Below are positions 48,705-50,205 of a stretch of 50,205 bases of DNA, piece by piece. The notes beneath the pieces were generated by a model, which was not told the origin of the DNA, searched no databases, and saw only the letters and a program-made list of their open reading frames with translations. Where the stretch lies: positions 688,184-738,388 of the forward strand of contig CP070842.1 of assembly GCA_020342155.1 (NCBI GenBank). The letters run 5' to 3'. This DNA is from Dehalococcoidales bacterium. Its GTDB lineage: Bacteria; Chloroflexota; Dehalococcoidia; Dehalococcoidales; Fen-1064. Position 1 is the first letter of the stretch; every line of letters begins with the position of its first letter. A program made the position numbers and the translations under genes.

Positions 48705-48770
48705 AAAACCAGGGGGGACACCCCCTTAAATCCCCGTTCGAGAAGGGTTCCACCCTCTGAACTCCCCAAA
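48705..48770 (+). repeat. G/C-rich intergenic repeat, unit 1
   Basis: About 66 nt starting AAAACCAGGGGGGACACCCC and ending CTCCCCAAAA. It is repeated imperfectly at 48811-48879. It contains several self-complementary G/C blocks (GGGG...CCCC). No gene. Confidence 0.65.
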
Positions 48771-48810
48771 AAGAGAGAAGGGGGAACAGTCCGTCTCTCC
48801 ACGAATGACG

Positions 48811-48879
48811 AAAACCAAGGGGGACACCCCCTTGAACCCCCGTTCCAAAGGGGGTTTCACCCCTCTGGACACCCCAAAA
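48811..48879 (+). repeat. G/C-rich intergenic repeat, unit 2
   Basis: About 69 nt, same order of blocks as unit 1 (AAAACCAAGGGGGACACCCC ... CCGTTC ... GGTTTCACCCCTCTG ... CCCCAAAAC), separated from it by 40 nt. The rest of 48880-49254 shows only the hairpins below. Confidence 0.65.
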
Positions 48880-49035
48880 CGGTGAGGGGCTAGTTTCTTG
48901 GCTGGGGATGTTCGCACCTTAGAGGGTGCCACATTATTCTATCAAGAGCTTAGCCAGTAACTACGAGCGGATAGTCTAAGAGAGGTGAAGCCTTTGGGGT
49001 AAATAAACATTTGAAGCACTATTAAAGGGGAGTTG

Positions 49036-49089
49036 AAGAGGGGCGTAGCCCCTCTTAGTATATCTTCCCCTTCCCCTCTGGGGAAGGGG
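49036..49089. repeat. Two perfect G/C-rich hairpins
   Basis: Hairpin 1 has a 9-bp stem AAGAGGGGC/GCCCCTCTT (49036-49056) with loop GTA. Hairpin 2 has a 10-bp stem CCCCTTCCCC/GGGGAAGGGG (49067-49089) with loop TCT. They resemble dispersed intergenic palindromes. No T-tract follows. Confidence 0.65.
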
Positions 49090-49254
49090 ATTAAGGGGAT
49101 GGGGCCATCACTACTAAACAGGAATGAGCTATAAGAAAAGAGAATACCACAGGCTCGTTGAAAGAATGGATGAGAACACCCTCTTGACTATGGCGTTCCG
49201 GGGGCTTATCATACAGCAATCCTTATCAAGAAGATGCTTAATAAGGAGGGTATC

Positions 49255-49818
49255 ATGAGCGATTTACTTGAACCCGGGGATGTTTTTCTTACCCGAGGTC
49301 ATGCGTTTATCAGTCGGGCGATACGGTTTTTTACACGGGGCATCGGGGAGAAACGTACCAAGGTCAACCATGTCGGTCTTGTCGTGGAGGCGGGGGACTT
49401 GAAGGAAGCCATCGTTGTCGAAGCACTAAGCCGGGTCAAGCGTCACCGACTCTGGCTCCAGTACGGCCCGCCGAAGGAAGACCTGGTGGCCGTCCACCGT
49501 GCCACTAACCTGACACCGGACGAGGTCAAGCTGATTGTCGCCGCCGCAGAGAAACAGGTCGGTAAGAAGTACGGGTATCTGAAGATTGTGGCACACTTTC
49601 TCGACTGGATGCTGCTGGGGGCCTACGTGTTCCGACGGCTTGTTCCCGACGGCAAATACCCTATCTGTTCCTGGCTGGTGGCTTATGCCTTTGGCAAGGC
49701 CGACAAGCACTTCGGGGTTGAACCCGGCGCGGCCACGCCAGATGACATCTGGGACTTTATCGAGGGTAACCCGGACAGGTATCAGGAAGTCCGCCCCTTA
49801 ACCCCGCTCGTGCCGTAG
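49255..49818 (+). CDS. YiiX-like permuted NlpC/P60 (papain-fold) hydrolase
   Basis: 187 residues from ATG 49255, with AAGGAGGG upstream; an ATG at 49234 lacks such a site. LEPGDVFLTRG opens the domain. The catalytic His is H39 in KVNHVGLVVEAG, with an acidic residue at VVEALSRV. The Cys is C138 in YPICSWLVAYAF. The order His before Cys is that of circularly permuted NlpC/P60 (YiiX/YebB/LRAT-like) proteins, which include lipid- and peptide-amide hydrolases and acyltransferases. No signal peptide is visible, so it is probably cytoplasmic. Confidence 0.8.
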   Translation: MSDLLEPGDVFLTRGHAFISRAIRFFTRGIGEKRTKVNHVGLVVEAGDLKEAIVVEALSRVKRHRLWLQYGPPKEDLVAVHRATNLTPDEVKLIVAAAEKQVGKKYGYLKIVAHFLDWMLLGAYVFRRLVPDGKYPICSWLVAYAFGKADKHFGVEPGAATPDDIWDFIEGNPDRYQEVRPLTPLVP

Positions 49819-49859
49819 CAGGCTTTTGGGAGTTCACCTGCTGGCGTTGAGAGAGTCAG

Positions 49860-50205
49860 TTAGTCAAGAATCCGAAGGGTCCCTAGTATATGTTCGTAAT
49901 CTAATTTGGCCTGGTCCGCATTCCCCGCATCAGACAGTACTTTTATCCTCCATACTGTATCCTGATAATCGAAGAATAGTTGTCTGCCAATTACTGAAAC
50001 CGCTGTCGTGCGAGGACAAGGGCCTTCAACGAAACCAGGTAAATCAATGTAGAAAACACCAGAACCGAGCCAGTAGCAAGGCTTGGAGAGAAAAGCCAAA
50101 TCCCGATGGTTCAAATAAAACAAATCTTGATGCAGAATACGAGCAAAGAAGATATCGTCGAAAGGGACAAAGAAAATCTCTAAAAGATATCCGAAAAGGA
50201 TTTCA
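49860..50205 (-). CDS. Hypothetical protein, C-terminal part (cut by the window edge)
   Basis: The minus-strand frame is open from the right edge to the stop at 49860, about 114 residues. The TTG at 50123 is not a credible start because the frame continues upstream without a stop. The visible part is rich in aromatic residues (FFVPFDDIFFARI, YWLGSGVFYIDLPGF) and ends DYEHILGTLRILD, like the C-termini of small extracytoplasmic lipoproteins. No family recognised. Confidence 0.55.
   Translation of the reverse strand, partial: EILFGYLLEIFFVPFDDIFFARILHQDLFYLNHRDLAFLSKPCYWLGSGVFYIDLPGFVEGPCPRTTAVSVIGRQLFFDYQDTVWRIKVLSDAGNADQAKLDYEHILGTLRILD

Noticed and set aside
48705..48879. CRISPR array
   Set aside because: Only two imperfect, self-complementary units with one 40-nt gap, and no cas genes anywhere in the window.

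Overview
The window looks like about 50 kb of a bacterial chromosome from an uncultured Chloroflexota, most likely a Dehalococcoidia-like lineage. This is inferred from the gene mix: EtfAB, several DegV paralogues, a heliorhodopsin, an orphan MtrA-like protein, a two-ATPase benzoyl-CoA-reductase-like module and G/C-rich intergenic hairpin repeats. No rRNA or other phylogenetic marker is present, so the assignment is not proven. Coding density is high, and most starts are supported by Shine-Dalgarno sequences.

Layout. 1-3142 (+): the end of a CoA-transferase, a SAM methyltransferase and etfB-etfA. 3224-9741 (-): an EF-G-like GTPase, nitroreductase, Pcm, a small membrane protein, a Xer-type recombinase and a B12-binding radical SAM enzyme. 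9898-9972: an initiator tRNA with its own promoter and terminator, followed by an AT-rich islet (a DUF6544-like gene) that ends near an imperfect copy of the tRNA 3' end. 11041-12692: a zinc-ribbon relic, a DinB-like protein and an MtrA-like corrinoid protein.

13030-23942 (-): one tightly packed operon of about 14 genes. It combines a benzoyl-CoA-reductase/2-hydroxyacyl-CoA-dehydratase-like module (two catalytic-type subunits, one of them frameshifted, and two ATPase activators, one fused to a ferredoxin) with a type II fatty-acid synthesis set (HadA/HadB-like dehydratase pair, PlsX, ACP, FabL, FabF, FabG), a DegV/FakB-like fatty-acid-binding protein and a second SDR. Divergently, 24130-26240 (+) carries a second degV and a branched-chain/aromatic-acid type substrate-binding lipoprotein. 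Its ABC partners LivG-H-M-F lie at 26298-29864 (-). All three promoters carry the same 21-bp inverted repeat close to their predicted start sites, so one repressor probably controls acid import and CoA-ester/fatty-acid metabolism together.

30487-38508: an acyl-CoA-synthetase alpha-like protein, a crotonase, a frameshifted GNAT gene, a nucleotidyltransferase, a HAD phosphatase, a PKD/Big-like lipoprotein and a DUF998 membrane protein. 38647-43957 (+) is the most unusual region. It holds an MsrA whose catalytic Cys codon is TGA followed by a strong bacterial-SECIS-like hairpin, a small Cys-rich ORF that ends in TGA followed by nearly the same hairpin, a heliorhodopsin, a third DegV, a STAS-domain protein and a CrtI/PYROXD2-like FAD oxidoreductase. 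44011-50205: a membrane protein, an amidohydrolase, small zinc-ribbon and Mth938-like proteins, a methyltransferase, a duplicated VOC protein, intergenic hairpin repeats, a NlpC/P60-YiiX-like hydrolase and a protein truncated by the window edge.
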